Below, one piece after another: positions 1 to 6,280 of a stretch of DNA of 9,249 nucleotides. The stretch is from assembly GCA_017618515.1 (NCBI GenBank), contig JAFZUB010000171.1, forward strand, positions 1-9,249. Direction: 5' to 3'. Under the pieces are notes generated by a model. That model was not told the origin of the DNA and searched no databases. It saw only the letters and a list, made by a program, of their open reading frames with translations. Both the position numbers and the translations under genes were made by a program. Every line of letters starts with the position of its first letter. Within the stretch, counting starts at the first letter, position 1. This DNA comes from Bacteroidaceae bacterium. Lineage in GTDB: Bacteria > Bacteroidota > Bacteroidia > Bacteroidales > Bacteroidaceae.

Positions 1-1186
1 GGTGGCGCAGTATTATTCCAATCGCATCCATCAGGCGATGGATGCGCTCAATGTGTTGCCGCCCAGTATCGAGCCTCACGCCTCCGGCCATATCATCGAG
101 CAGGAGCAGTTGGTACAGGAAATTCTCGACAATGGCTTTGCCTATGTGAGCGAGGGCAGTGTCTATTTCGATGTAGAGAAATACAATGAGAAGTATCGCT
201 ACGGCAAACTCTCCAACCGCAACCTCACCGATGTCATCAATCACAGCCGCACCCTTGACGGACAGGATGAGAAGCGCAACCAGGTGGACTTCGCACTATG
301 GAAGAAAGCCCAGCCGCAGCATATCATGCGCTGGCCCAGCCCGTGGAGTGAGGGTTTCCCTGGCTGGCACTGCGAGTGCACAGCAATGGGTCGCAAGTAT
401 CTCGGCAACCATTTCGACATCCACGGCGGCGGCATGGACCTTGTCTTCCCTCACCACGAGTGTGAGATAGCACAGGCTGTGGCATCGCAGGGCGAAGACA
501 TGGTGAAGTATTGGATGCACAACAATATGATTACCATTGAGGGTAAGAAGATGGGTAAGAGCTACAACAATTTCATCACGCTCCAGCAGTTCTTCGACGG
601 CAGTCATGAGAAACTGCAGGAGGCTTACAGCCCGATGACCATCCGCTTCTTTATCCTCCAGGCACACTATCGCTCCACCGTTGATTTCTCCAACGAGGCG
701 CTGCAGGCTAGCCGCAAGGGAATGGAAAGACTCTTCGATGGAATCGCGCAAATTGAGCGTCTCCAGCCTGTGGCTGACGGCACCATCACCAAGGACTATG
801 CCGAGCAGTTGAGGCAGCGTTGCTACGACGCCATGAACGACGACCTCAACTCGCCCATCGTCATCAGTCACCTCTTCGATGCCTGCCGTGTCATCAATCA
901 GGTGGCCGACCACCAGCAGACCATCACCGCCGACGGAGTGGAGGCTCTCCGCGAGGTGTTCCACACCTTTACCTTCGACATTCTCGGACTCAAGGCTGAG
1001 GCCGACGGTGGTAGCAAGCGCGAGGAGGCTTTCAGTGCAGCCATTGACCTGCTGCTAGAGACACGCGCCAAGGCGAAGGCTGCCAAGGACTGGGCAACCA
1101 GCGATCTTATCCGCGACCGTCTTGCCCAACTCGGTTTCGAGGTGAAGGACACCAAGGACGGTGCCACTTGGAAACTAAACAAGTAA
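1..1186 (+). CDS. cysS: Cysteinyl-tRNA synthetase, C-terminal part (5' end outside window)
   Basis: This enzyme charges tRNA-Cys with cysteine in the cytoplasm, using ATP (class Ia synthetase). The reading frame is open from the window edge. The GTG at position 2 is probably an internal valine codon, because the visible 394 residues fall about 100 short of a usual bacterial CysRS (about 460-490) and the nucleotide-binding HIGH motif is absent, so it must lie upstream. Seen directly, numbering from that GTG codon: the zinc-site region GWHCECTAM with Cys126, the [18 protein letters not shown] block with His151 and Glu155 matching the other zinc ligands of the family, and the KMSKS loop as KMGKS at residues 183-187. 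The alpha-helical DALR-type region and anticodon-binding tail follow, ending at TAA 1184-1186. The gene is convergent with the B12 operon, with which it shares a terminator. No functional link between them is apparent. Confidence 0.97.
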   Translation, partial: VAQYYSNRIHQAMDALNVLPPSIEPHASGHIIEQEQLVQEILDNGFAYVSEGSVYFDVEKYNEKYRYGKLSNRNLTDVINHSRTLDGQDEKRNQVDFALWKKAQPQHIMRWPSPWSEGFPGWHCECTAMGRKYLGNHFDIHGGGMDLVFPHHECEIAQAVASQGEDMVKYWMHNNMITIEGKKMGKSYNNFITLQQFFDGSHEKLQEAYSPMTIRFFILQAHYRSTVDFSNEALQASRKGMERLFDGIAQIERLQPVADGTITKDYAEQLRQRCYDAMNDDLNSPIVISHLFDACRVINQVADHQQTITADGVEALREVFHTFTFDILGLKAEADGGSKREEAFSAAIDLLLETRAKAKAAKDWATSDLIRDRLAQLGFEVKDTKDGATWKLNK

Positions 1187-1189
1187 AAA

Positions 1190-1222
1190 GAAAGGAGTCA
1201 CAAATCGTGACTCCCTTTTTTT
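1190..1222. terminator. Bidirectional intrinsic terminator between cysS and btuF
   Basis: A perfect 8-bp stem, GGAGTCAC (1194-1201) and GTGACTCC (1207-1214), encloses a five-base loop. It is followed on the plus strand by seven T residues (1216-1222). On the minus strand the stem is followed by a T-rich run (complement of 1184-1193, TTTCTTTTTA). It lies between two convergent stop codons, TAA at 1184-1186 and TAG at 1225-1223, and so can end transcription from both sides. Confidence 0.9.
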
Positions 1223-2386
1223 CTACTGTGCCAGCGGAAGGTAGTAAACAGGCTGGTAGTCTGGCAAAAGATTTGGATATAAGATGCTGATGACATCCTT
1301 CAGCAGGATGTCGGGGCGGAATGGCACCTCCTCATAGAAGGGAGTGAGCAGAGCGTTGCAGCCGTAGATATGACGCTGGCGGAAGGGCGCGAACTGTTTG
1401 TAGAGGGCGTTTTCCTGCAACAGCGAGGCGTAGGTGAAGTCTTGTGGACGGCTGTATTTTATTAGCCACACATCGGCATCGCGCCCACCCATCAGCACAC
1501 TCTCCTGCGAGAGGGGCTGACTGCCGCTTGCCTTGTCGGAGGCGATGCTGTAGTCGGCGCCCGCATCCTTATAGAGTGTGCCGTAACAACTGGCTCCGCC
1601 AGGCATATACCAGGTGTTGCCGCTGAGCATGTCGGCGAGTAGCTTGGGGTGCGTCTTCTCCTTAGCGACAAGCGCCTTGAGGCTGTTGTAGTTGTCGCGC
1701 ACCTCCTCAAAAAGAGCGTTCGCCTCAGCCTCGCGGCCTACCAGCATACCGTAGAATTTCATCCACTCGGCGCGGCCTAGGGCGGAGGTTTCCATATAGT
1801 CGGCGCACTCCACGATGGGAATGCCTGTCTTCTCCAGCAGACCGTAGCTTGCCCCCTCAAAAGGCGACATCAGCAGGGCGTCGGTGCGCAGCTGCGCTAT
1901 CATCTCCACACTGGGATTGAGGCCGCTACCCACATCTTTGATGCGTCCTTTTTTTATCTCCGTCTGCACGGCGGGGTTGAGGATGTATTTGCTCTCGCAG
2001 ATGCTTGCCACCTGTCCGAGGGCGCCGAGTTTCTCCATCAGTGCGGTGTGGACGGAGGTGCTCACGCAGAGCCTGCGTAGAGGCACTTCTATCACGGTGG
2101 CATCCTTGGGCAAAGAAGGAGACTTCTTCCAAAGGTTTTTCTTTGACTCCGCGTCCTCTGTGTTGACGAGCGCATAGCGGTGAAGCACGCGGTCTTCATT
2201 CCAGGGGTCGGAGATGGTTACAAGTCTATAACCGTTGCAATCTACAATGTCGAGCAAGCGAGAATACTCCATTTTTACAGGAGTACCCTCAGGCTTGCCG
2301 ACATTGCTAAAGCAGCCCGTCAGCAAAAAAAAGCTAACAACAACAAAAAGAAAAATGTTTGACTGACGAGGGCTGAACTTTTTCAT
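1223..2386 (-). CDS. btuF: BtuF-like cobalamin ABC-transporter substrate-binding lipoprotein
   Basis: A 387-residue protein of the periplasmic-binding family PF01497 (metal-chelate and cobalamin type), expected to hand B12 to an inner-membrane BtuCD transporter. The N-terminus has a lipoprotein signal: basic MKK, a hydrophobic stretch at about 11-22, and lipobox LLTGC with Cys25. The residues after Cys25 (FSNVGKPEG) lack an acidic surface-export tag, suggesting that it stays in the periplasm. The binding-protein core starts near residue 100 (VPLRRLCVSTSVHTALMEKLGA). It includes the DVGSGLNPSVEMIAQLRTD segment at about 151-169, and SALGRAEWMKFYGMLVG at about 201-217, which is typical of the inter-lobe helix. 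It is the third gene of the operon: its ATG follows the btuG stop codon after one base, so it is probably translationally coupled. It is the last gene, as a terminator and convergent cysS follow directly. The B12 assignment rests mainly on the riboswitch and on btuB/btuG; sequence alone would also allow another corrinoid or an iron chelate. Confidence 0.85.
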   Translation of the reverse strand: MKKFSPRQSNIFLFVVVSFFLLTGCFSNVGKPEGTPVKMEYSRLLDIVDCNGYRLVTISDPWNEDRVLHRYALVNTEDAESKKNLWKKSPSLPKDATVIEVPLRRLCVSTSVHTALMEKLGALGQVASICESKYILNPAVQTEIKKGRIKDVGSGLNPSVEMIAQLRTDALLMSPFEGASYGLLEKTGIPIVECADYMETSALGRAEWMKFYGMLVGREAEANALFEEVRDNYNSLKALVAKEKTHPKLLADMLSGNTWYMPGGASCYGTLYKDAGADYSIASDKASGSQPLSQESVLMGGRDADVWLIKYSRPQDFTYASLLQENALYKQFAPFRQRHIYGCNALLTPFYEEVPFRPDILLKDVISILYPNLLPDYQPVYYLPLAQ

Positions 2387-2387
2387 T

Positions 2388-3467
2388 TTAATAGAATATT
2401 ACTGTGCCGGGGTTGAGTCCCACAGTGAACTGGTCAATCTGCAGACCGTCGCTGTTATAGCGTACGCAGAAGCCGTTGGAGGAGTAGTCCACTAAGGTGT
2501 AGCCCTCTTCCGTCTGTGTGGTGGCGTAAGCAGTGATATATACATCGCCATTGGTGGGATTCACGCCGATAGCGAAGGGAGCAGCTACGCCCTGATTGCT
2601 AAAGCTGAGAGTCTCCACTTTGTTGTCGGCCAGATTTACAAAGCCGTAGGTCTGTGCGGCCTTGTAGTAGTTGTAGTCGATAAAGTAAAGGCGGTTTGGA
2701 CCAATGGCAGAGATAGTGGCCTCGGCCAGTTTGGTGGTAGTGCCGTCGGTGGCAAGAGTGTAGAGGGCGGGGTTAACCTCGTAGCCACTCCAGTCAGCCT
2801 TGTACTCGCCGCTGCACTGCAGGTAGAGCTGTGTGCCATCGGTCATAACGTCCACGGGGTTGGTGGGCACGGTGAGGGTGTTGGTGGTGGTGAAGGTAGC
2901 GAGGTCCACTACGCTCACGGTGTTGCCGCTGCCATAGCCGGAGTTGGCAACATAGAGCTTGCCGTCGAGCACGGCGAGACCCTCTGGATAGGTGCCGGTC
3001 TCTACGGTGGCTACTACCTCATAGGTGGTGGTGTCAATCTTGGCAACCTTGTTCTCGTAGAACATGGTCACATAGAGGAAGCCGCCGTCAGCCTTGATGC
3101 AGCGGGGACCGTTCACCTGAATCTGCTTAACGCTCTTGGCAGTCTTGGCTTCGGCTACCTCGACAACGTTCTCGTCGGTGTTGGTCATGTAGAGCTTAGT
3201 GCCATACACAAGGCCGTCGTTAAGGGTGCCGGCGAGGGCACGGCCGTTCATAGCCTTAAACACTCCATTGGCAACATAGCGCTGTATGGGGTCATAGTTG
3301 GTGAGGTCACCGTCAATCTTGTTGTAGTAGCTACCCTCACTGATCACATACACTCCGCCTACCCAATTAGGATCGGTCGTGTAATTGGGATTGTTGTCAT
3401 CATCGCTGCAGCTGGCAAAGCCAAGCGCAAGCACTGCAAGCAGTGCAATCTTCAATAATTTTTTCAT
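2388..3467 (-). CDS. btuG: BtuG-like surface beta-propeller lipoprotein (YncE/DUF5074 type)
   Basis: A 359-residue lipoprotein that probably captures vitamin B12 outside the cell and sits over the BtuB receptor, as BtuG of Bacteroides thetaiotaomicron does. The signal peptide MKKLLKIALLAVLALGFASC ends in Cys20. The following SDDDNN is an acidic tag of the kind that sends Bacteroidetes lipoproteins to the cell surface. The mature part begins with a GVYVISEGSYYN segment (38-49), typical of the DUF5074 start. It then shows YVTN-like propeller repeats: FLYVTMFYENKVAKID (130-145), GKLYVANSGYGSGNTVSVVD (169-188), and GTQLYLQCSG (211-220). The length fits a seven-bladed propeller. The gene starts 33 bp after btuB and ends one base before btuF. 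The family and context point to B12, but the binding residues cannot be read from sequence alone. Confidence 0.87.
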   Translation of the reverse strand: MKKLLKIALLAVLALGFASCSDDDNNPNYTTDPNWVGGVYVISEGSYYNKIDGDLTNYDPIQRYVANGVFKAMNGRALAGTLNDGLVYGTKLYMTNTDENVVEVAEAKTAKSVKQIQVNGPRCIKADGGFLYVTMFYENKVAKIDTTTYEVVATVETGTYPEGLAVLDGKLYVANSGYGSGNTVSVVDLATFTTTNTLTVPTNPVDVMTDGTQLYLQCSGEYKADWSGYEVNPALYTLATDGTTTKLAEATISAIGPNRLYFIDYNYYKAAQTYGFVNLADNKVETLSFSNQGVAAPFAIGVNPTNGDVYITAYATTQTEEGYTLVDYSSNGFCVRYNSDGLQIDQFTVGLNPGTVIFY

Positions 3468-3500
3468 TTTCTTTGGTTTTAAGTTAATAAGATTTTGAGT

Positions 3501-5519
3501 TTATAAGTTATAGCCTATTTTGAGTCTCCATCCCCTGCCAGGCATGGGATAGGCGGCGATAACCTCGTACTGTTTGTTGAGCAGGTTGCTGACGTTGAAG
3601 GAGGCCGTCAGCCGCTGATTTCCCTTGAGCCGGAACTCGCGGAAGACCGTCGCGCCCAGCTCGCCGTAGCCGCCGATGGAGGAGCCGTCAACGTGGGAGG
3701 TCGTAGCCCATGTCTTGCTTACTGCGTAGGCGTTGAGCGAGACGTTTGCCCACGGGTTGTGCCATGTCAGCACTGTGCTCATGCTGTTCTGCGGCATATA
3801 GGGCAGCTGCTTGTTATAGTCTTTGTTGTTGGGGTTGGAGCGGTCCACAGCGTGCATGTAGGAGTAGTGCCCTTGCATCTCCAGCGCGTGGCGCGCAGCC
3901 ATCTGCAGGTGGAGGCCGACGTTCAGGTCCACTCCCTTGATGCGCGTCTCCGCGGCGTTGATGTTGCGCCAGATAAACAGATTGTAGGGAATGCTGATTA
4001 TCTTGTCCTTTACCTTATTTATATATATATCGCTACTCATAGTGGCGCTGAGTGTCGGCAGCAGCCTCCCTTCCCATGTCACGCCCGCGTTCCACTGGCT
4101 CGTGCGCTCGGGTTTGAGGTTCTGCGTGCCGAGGTGGTAATAGTATAGCTCCGTAAACGATGGCATGCGGAAGATGTCTTTCCACATCACTCTTGCTGTC
4201 CATCCCTTGCCCAGCTTGGCTGCGGCGGAGGCCGAAGGGCTCCAGTGGTGATAGTCCTGACCCTCGGCGCCAGAGCGTGTGTCCTCGAGGTGGGCGGAGT
4301 GAAGCACACGAGCTGTGAGCGACAGAAAACCGCGGTTCCATCGTGCAGAAAGGGTGTTGAGCAGACTCAGGCGCGAGGGGTGCTGGTCGATGGCCATCTG
4401 GCGGTGGCTGTTGAGGTTATTATGCACTATGTCGCTAGCGTAGCTGAAGCTGAGGCTCTCGATGGGGCGGTAGAGCACCGCGCCGCTGAGGTATCCCTCG
4501 CGCTGCCAGTAGGCTCCGTCGGTAACACCGTCGGGGTAGAGGCGGTCTTTATAGTCGGAGCTGGCGAAGTTCCATTTGGCGGCAGCCTTGAGCGACCATT
4601 GGTCGCTGAGGCGCCCGCGATAGAGCAGCTGGCCGAAGGCCGTGCGCTCGCGTAGCTGCTGCTTGCTCTCGCTGGTATAGTAGCGTACTACGCCGGGCAG
4701 GTCACGGTCGTTGTCGTAGTAGTAGGCCTTGGCCCTCAGCACATGGTTGTCGCTGAAGGCATAGCTTGCGTTTATCTCCGCGTGGCCTTGGTTCATCTTC
4801 GAGTGGACGCGCCTCTTGTGTATGCGCTCTGTGATATTGTAGATGGTGAAGGGATAGTCATTCTCCGCGTACACATAGTCGGCGATCGCGCTCACCGACA
4901 GCTTGCCCCATCGCGCGCCCGCACTGAGCATTGGGTTGGTGTAGCCCCAGGAGCCGAAGACCATTGAAAATTGACCAAGACCTCCTCTCAGTTCCCCTTC
5001 TCCATTTAGGGAGGCAGGGTGGAGGATCTTCTCTGTCTCAATAGCTAGCATGCCAGGGGTGGTGGCTTCGCGGGCAGAGATGAAGATGTTGCTGCCTTCG
5101 CCTACGAGGAGGCTCACCTGGCGGACGCCGTTGAGCGTGTAGCGCTGCAGGTCTATCTGTCCCGTCTGCACATCGCTCAGCGCCACGCCGTCGTAGCTCA
5201 CGCCAGTGAAGCGGGCACCCAGTCCGCGGATGCTGACCGTCTTGAGACCTCCCGCGCCGCCGTAGTCATGGAGCGTCACGCCACTCATGTGCTTCACCGC
5301 ATCGCTGAGTTGGTGCACACCCATCTGCTCCATGTCGCGGGCCGTGAGGGTCTGCGTGGGAGCAGCGTTAGAGAGGTCGCGCTGCTTGGCCGAGCCGCTG
5401 ACTTTCACTTCGTTGAGAAGTGTATCGACAGCAGGTGCGTACTCTGCCCAGCCGCTGGTGCCCACCAGCAGCGCAGCCACAATAAGTGCTCTCGCCTTTA
5501 TGTGATATGATGGTCTCAT
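3501..5519 (-). CDS. btuB: BtuB-like TonB-dependent outer-membrane cobalamin receptor
   Basis: A 672-residue outer-membrane receptor that would import B12 by energy from TonB. A signal peptide (about 1-25, ALIVAALLVGTSGWA) is followed by a TonB-box-like segment, DTLLNEVKVSG (32-42). The plug domain (about 45-163) carries LSDAVKHMSGVTL, the conserved VSIRGLGARFTGVSYDG (95-111) and a GQIDLQRY segment. The 22-strand barrel fills the rest: FRMPSFTELYYYHLGTQNLKPE marks the mid-barrel loop region, and the end has NVSNLLNKQYEVIAAYPMPGRGWRLKIGYNL. There is no N-terminal carboxypeptidase-like or STN domain, so it is a compact BtuB/FepA-type receptor and not SusC-like. It is the first gene of the operon, behind a cobalamin riboswitch, which fixes the substrate as a corrinoid. 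Oddity: residues about 165-183 (ILHPASLNGEGELRGGLGQ), at the plug-barrel junction, look like a translated palindromic repeat. ATG 5519 gives the signal peptide directly. Confidence 0.92.
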   Translation of the reverse strand: MRPSYHIKARALIVAALLVGTSGWAEYAPAVDTLLNEVKVSGSAKQRDLSNAAPTQTLTARDMEQMGVHQLSDAVKHMSGVTLHDYGGAGGLKTVSIRGLGARFTGVSYDGVALSDVQTGQIDLQRYTLNGVRQVSLLVGEGSNIFISAREATTPGMLAIETEKILHPASLNGEGELRGGLGQFSMVFGSWGYTNPMLSAGARWGKLSVSAIADYVYAENDYPFTIYNITERIHKRRVHSKMNQGHAEINASYAFSDNHVLRAKAYYYDNDRDLPGVVRYYTSESKQQLRERTAFGQLLYRGRLSDQWSLKAAAKWNFASSDYKDRLYPDGVTDGAYWQREGYLSGAVLYRPIESLSFSYASDIVHNNLNSHRQMAIDQHPSRLSLLNTLSARWNRGFLSLTARVLHSAHLEDTRSGAEGQDYHHWSPSASAAAKLGKGWTARVMWKDIFRMPSFTELYYYHLGTQNLKPERTSQWNAGVTWEGRLLPTLSATMSSDIYINKVKDKIISIPYNLFIWRNINAAETRIKGVDLNVGLHLQMAARHALEMQGHYSYMHAVDRSNPNNKDYNKQLPYMPQNSMSTVLTWHNPWANVSLNAYAVSKTWATTSHVDGSSIGGYGELGATVFREFRLKGNQRLTASFNVSNLLNKQYEVIAAYPMPGRGWRLKIGYNL
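4971..5035. repeat. Putative G-rich palindromic element inside btuB
   Basis: On the plus strand this stretch contains TTCCCCTTCTCCATTTAGGG, then AGGCAGGGTGGAGGATCTT. That is the same layout (C-rich arm, short loop, G-rich arm, G-rich tail ending in TCTT) as the intergenic copies near 5568-5605, 5660-5722 and 6300-6360. It encodes ILHPASLNGEGELRGGLGQ in the minus-strand btuB frame, at the junction of plug and barrel. The resemblance was judged by eye; the copies are diverged. Confidence 0.5.
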
Positions 5520-5604
5520 TGTTAACGTCGGCCTTTCCTCGAGGCTTAGTCATTTAGGCTTTCTCTCTTTCCCTTCCCTTCGGGATGGGTCAGGGGTAGG
5601 CTTT
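5520..5604 (-). promoter_or_regulatory. Riboswitch expression platform and btuB leader
   Basis: This leader lies between the aptamer and the btuB ATG. It holds one clear hairpin, with arms 5571-5578 and 5582-5589, eight positions with one internal mismatch and a three-base loop. On the minus strand the hairpin is followed by purine-rich sequence and not by a run of T, so it does not look like an intrinsic terminator. Control of translation, or use of a hairpin that competes with the aptamer, seems more likely. No strong Shine-Dalgarno sequence precedes the ATG, which is normal in this phylum. Confidence 0.55.
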
Positions 5605-5605
5605 G
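5568..5605. repeat. G-rich palindromic element in the riboswitch leader
   Basis: On the plus strand the hairpin CCCTTCCC-TTC-GGGATGGG (5571-5589) is followed by a G-rich tail, TCAGGGGTAGGCTTTG. It shares its layout with the elements at 5660-5722 and 6300-6360 and the one inside btuB, and all lie in the same orientation. It forms most of the expression platform of the riboswitch. Confidence 0.45.
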
Positions 5606-5837
5606 CAAGGCAGGTCTTCTGACTTGCTCCTACCTTCCGCGCCTTCCCAAAAGACTCTCTCCTCAGCCTCTCCCTTTATGGAGAGTGCGTGTCCCTCATA
5701 GAGGGGTACGGAAGGGGGTCCTTCAGTGGCTATCTTGCGGATGGTGACAAGGGAGCTCACAGCAGCGGGACTGTCGGGGACTCTCACCCCGTTCCCTTTT
5801 AATCGTGGGCCGCTCGCGCAGCTTCACGAACCATTGC
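5605..5837 (-). promoter_or_regulatory. Cobalamin riboswitch aptamer (B12 element)
   Basis: On the minus strand all the conserved blocks of the adenosylcobalamin aptamer occur in order. A 5' hairpin (CGTG...CACG and GCTGC...GCGGC closing a GCGA tetraloop) comes first. It is followed by AAAAGGGAACGGGGTGAGAG (5800-5781), CAGTCCCGCTGCTGTGAG, GCCACTG (5730-5724), and the B12 box AGCAAGTCAGAAGACCTGCC (complement of 5609-5628). The ends can pair as GCAA (5837-5834) with TTGC (5608-5605), closing P1. Binding of B12 is expected to reduce expression of btuB-btuG-btuF. The peripheral arm between GCCACTG and the B12 box is large (about 95 bases) and holds two extra hairpins, at 5693-5705 and 5668-5685. 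The start of the aptamer coincides with the predicted transcript start. Confidence 0.95.
5660..5722. repeat. G-rich palindromic element in the peripheral arm of the riboswitch
   Basis: Two hairpins lie side by side: CTCTCC (5668-5673) with GGAGAG (5680-5685), and CCCTC (5693-5697) with GAGGG (5701-5705). They are followed by GTACGGAAGGGGGTCCTTC. The order (hairpin, hairpin, then a G-rich tail ending GGGGGTC) matches the element at 6300-6360 closely, though the hairpin stems differ in sequence. It fills the variable part of the aptamer and leaves the conserved core intact. Confidence 0.5.
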
Positions 5838-5842
5838 GACTG

Positions 5843-5875
5843 CAAAGTTACTAATTTTTCCAATTGCGCAGCAAA
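5843..5875 (-). promoter_or_regulatory. Promoter of the btuB-btuG-btuF operon
   Basis: On the minus strand, TTTG (5875-5872) is followed after 21 bases by TAACTTTG (5850-5843). This matches the Bacteroidetes housekeeping consensus, a -33 TTTG-like box and a -7 TAnnTTTG box. The expected start point, near 5837, is the first base of the riboswitch aptamer, which supports the call. The left 21-bp array begins about 15 bp upstream of the -33 box. Confidence 0.8.
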
Positions 5876-5889
5876 TTTTCTCACTGTTT

Positions 5890-5994
5890 TTTATAAAAAG
5901 CGCGACATCGTGGAATCTTAGCCCACTCTCGTGAAATTTTATCGCGACTTCGTGACATCTTAGCCTGCTCTTGCGCAAAAAAAGCGCGACTTCG
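5890..5994 (-). repeat. Left array: five 21-bp tandem units
   Basis: On the minus strand five units of exactly 21 bp follow one another, starting at 5994, 5973, 5952, 5931 and 5910. The best-kept units begin CGAAGTCGCG, and the unit at 5952 ends ATAAAATTTCA. The others vary (CAAGAGCAGG, CGAGAGTGGG, CGATGTCGCG), but each ends in an A/T-rich half. The array points toward the btuB promoter. It contains no convincing gene. Confidence 0.8.
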
Positions 5995-6110
5995 TGAAAA
6001 TATCTCCGCCGAGTCACGTATTTATCTCGGCGGAAACATGAATGTGTTTCCGCCGAAACAAACTCATGATTCCGCCGAAACAAACCTGTGTTCTCGCCGA
6101 GTTATTCCAG
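5995..6110. repeat. Palindromic core between the two 21-bp arrays
   Basis: This core is built from CCGCCGA words in both orientations. CCGCCGAG (6006-6013) pairs with CTCGGCGG (6026-6033). CGGCGGAAACA (6028-6038) pairs perfectly with TGTTTCCGCCG (6045-6055) over a six-base spacer. Two direct copies of TTCCGCCGAAACAAAC start 22 bp apart (6048 and 6070), and a small palindrome, CTCGCCGAG (6093-6101), follows. The two stems sharing 6028-6033 exclude each other. Confidence 0.75.
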
Positions 6111-6215
6111 CGCCGTCAGCTTTAATTTCCACGAAGTCGGCTTTAAATTCTACGAAGTCAGCTTTAGATACCACGCCGTCAGCGTTAAATTTCACGAAGT
6201 CCGCATTAAAATAAC
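6111..6215 (+). repeat. Right array: five 21-bp tandem units
   Basis: Five units of exactly 21 bp start at 6111, 6132, 6153, 6174 and 6195. They begin CGCCGTC or CGAAGTC and continue with an A/T-rich half such as GCTTTAAATT or GCGTTAAATTTCA. The family is the same as in the left array but on the opposite strand, so the two arrays point away from each other. If translated outward they would read as FHEV-type heptads, because 21 bp is seven codons. No gene signals support that reading. Confidence 0.85.
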
Positions 6216-6250
6216 TCCGCACGGAGAAAAATCTTTTCCGTACGGAGTTA
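6212..6250 (-). terminator. Long hairpin, candidate terminator of the GLUG-gene transcript
   Basis: TAACTCCGCACGGAGAAAA (6212-6230) and TTTTCCGTACGGAGTTA (6234-6250) form a long stem with one mismatch and a two-base bulge. Read on the minus strand the stem is followed by TTTTAAT, so it could end the transcript that comes from the GLUG-protein gene and its small downstream gene. It also abuts the right 21-bp array and may belong to that repeat structure. Confidence 0.5.
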
Positions 6251-6280
6251 TAAAAAACAAGTTCGGGTGTTTATCATACG

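Noticed and set aside
544..561. KMGKS in place of KMSKS in cysteinyl-tRNA synthetase
   Set aside because: A Ser to Gly change at this position is tolerated in the family and is probably a lineage trait; the remaining motifs and zinc ligands are intact.
296..964. Antisense frame of 222 codons in cysS
   Set aside because: It is fully covered by the conserved CysRS coding sequence on the other strand; it is a shadow frame.
5590..5787. Minus-strand reading frame of 65 codons upstream of btuB
   Set aside because: It lies almost wholly within the cobalamin aptamer, whose conserved blocks explain the sequence.
5799..6083. Minus-strand reading frame of 94 codons with FHEV-like repeats
   Set aside because: It has a non-ATG start, runs through the btuB promoter and into the riboswitch aptamer, and its repeats follow directly from the 21-bp period (seven codons). 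Treated as non-coding repeat DNA.
5890..6215. CRISPR array
   Set aside because: The 21-bp units follow one another without spacers and reverse orientation around a core, and no cas genes are visible.
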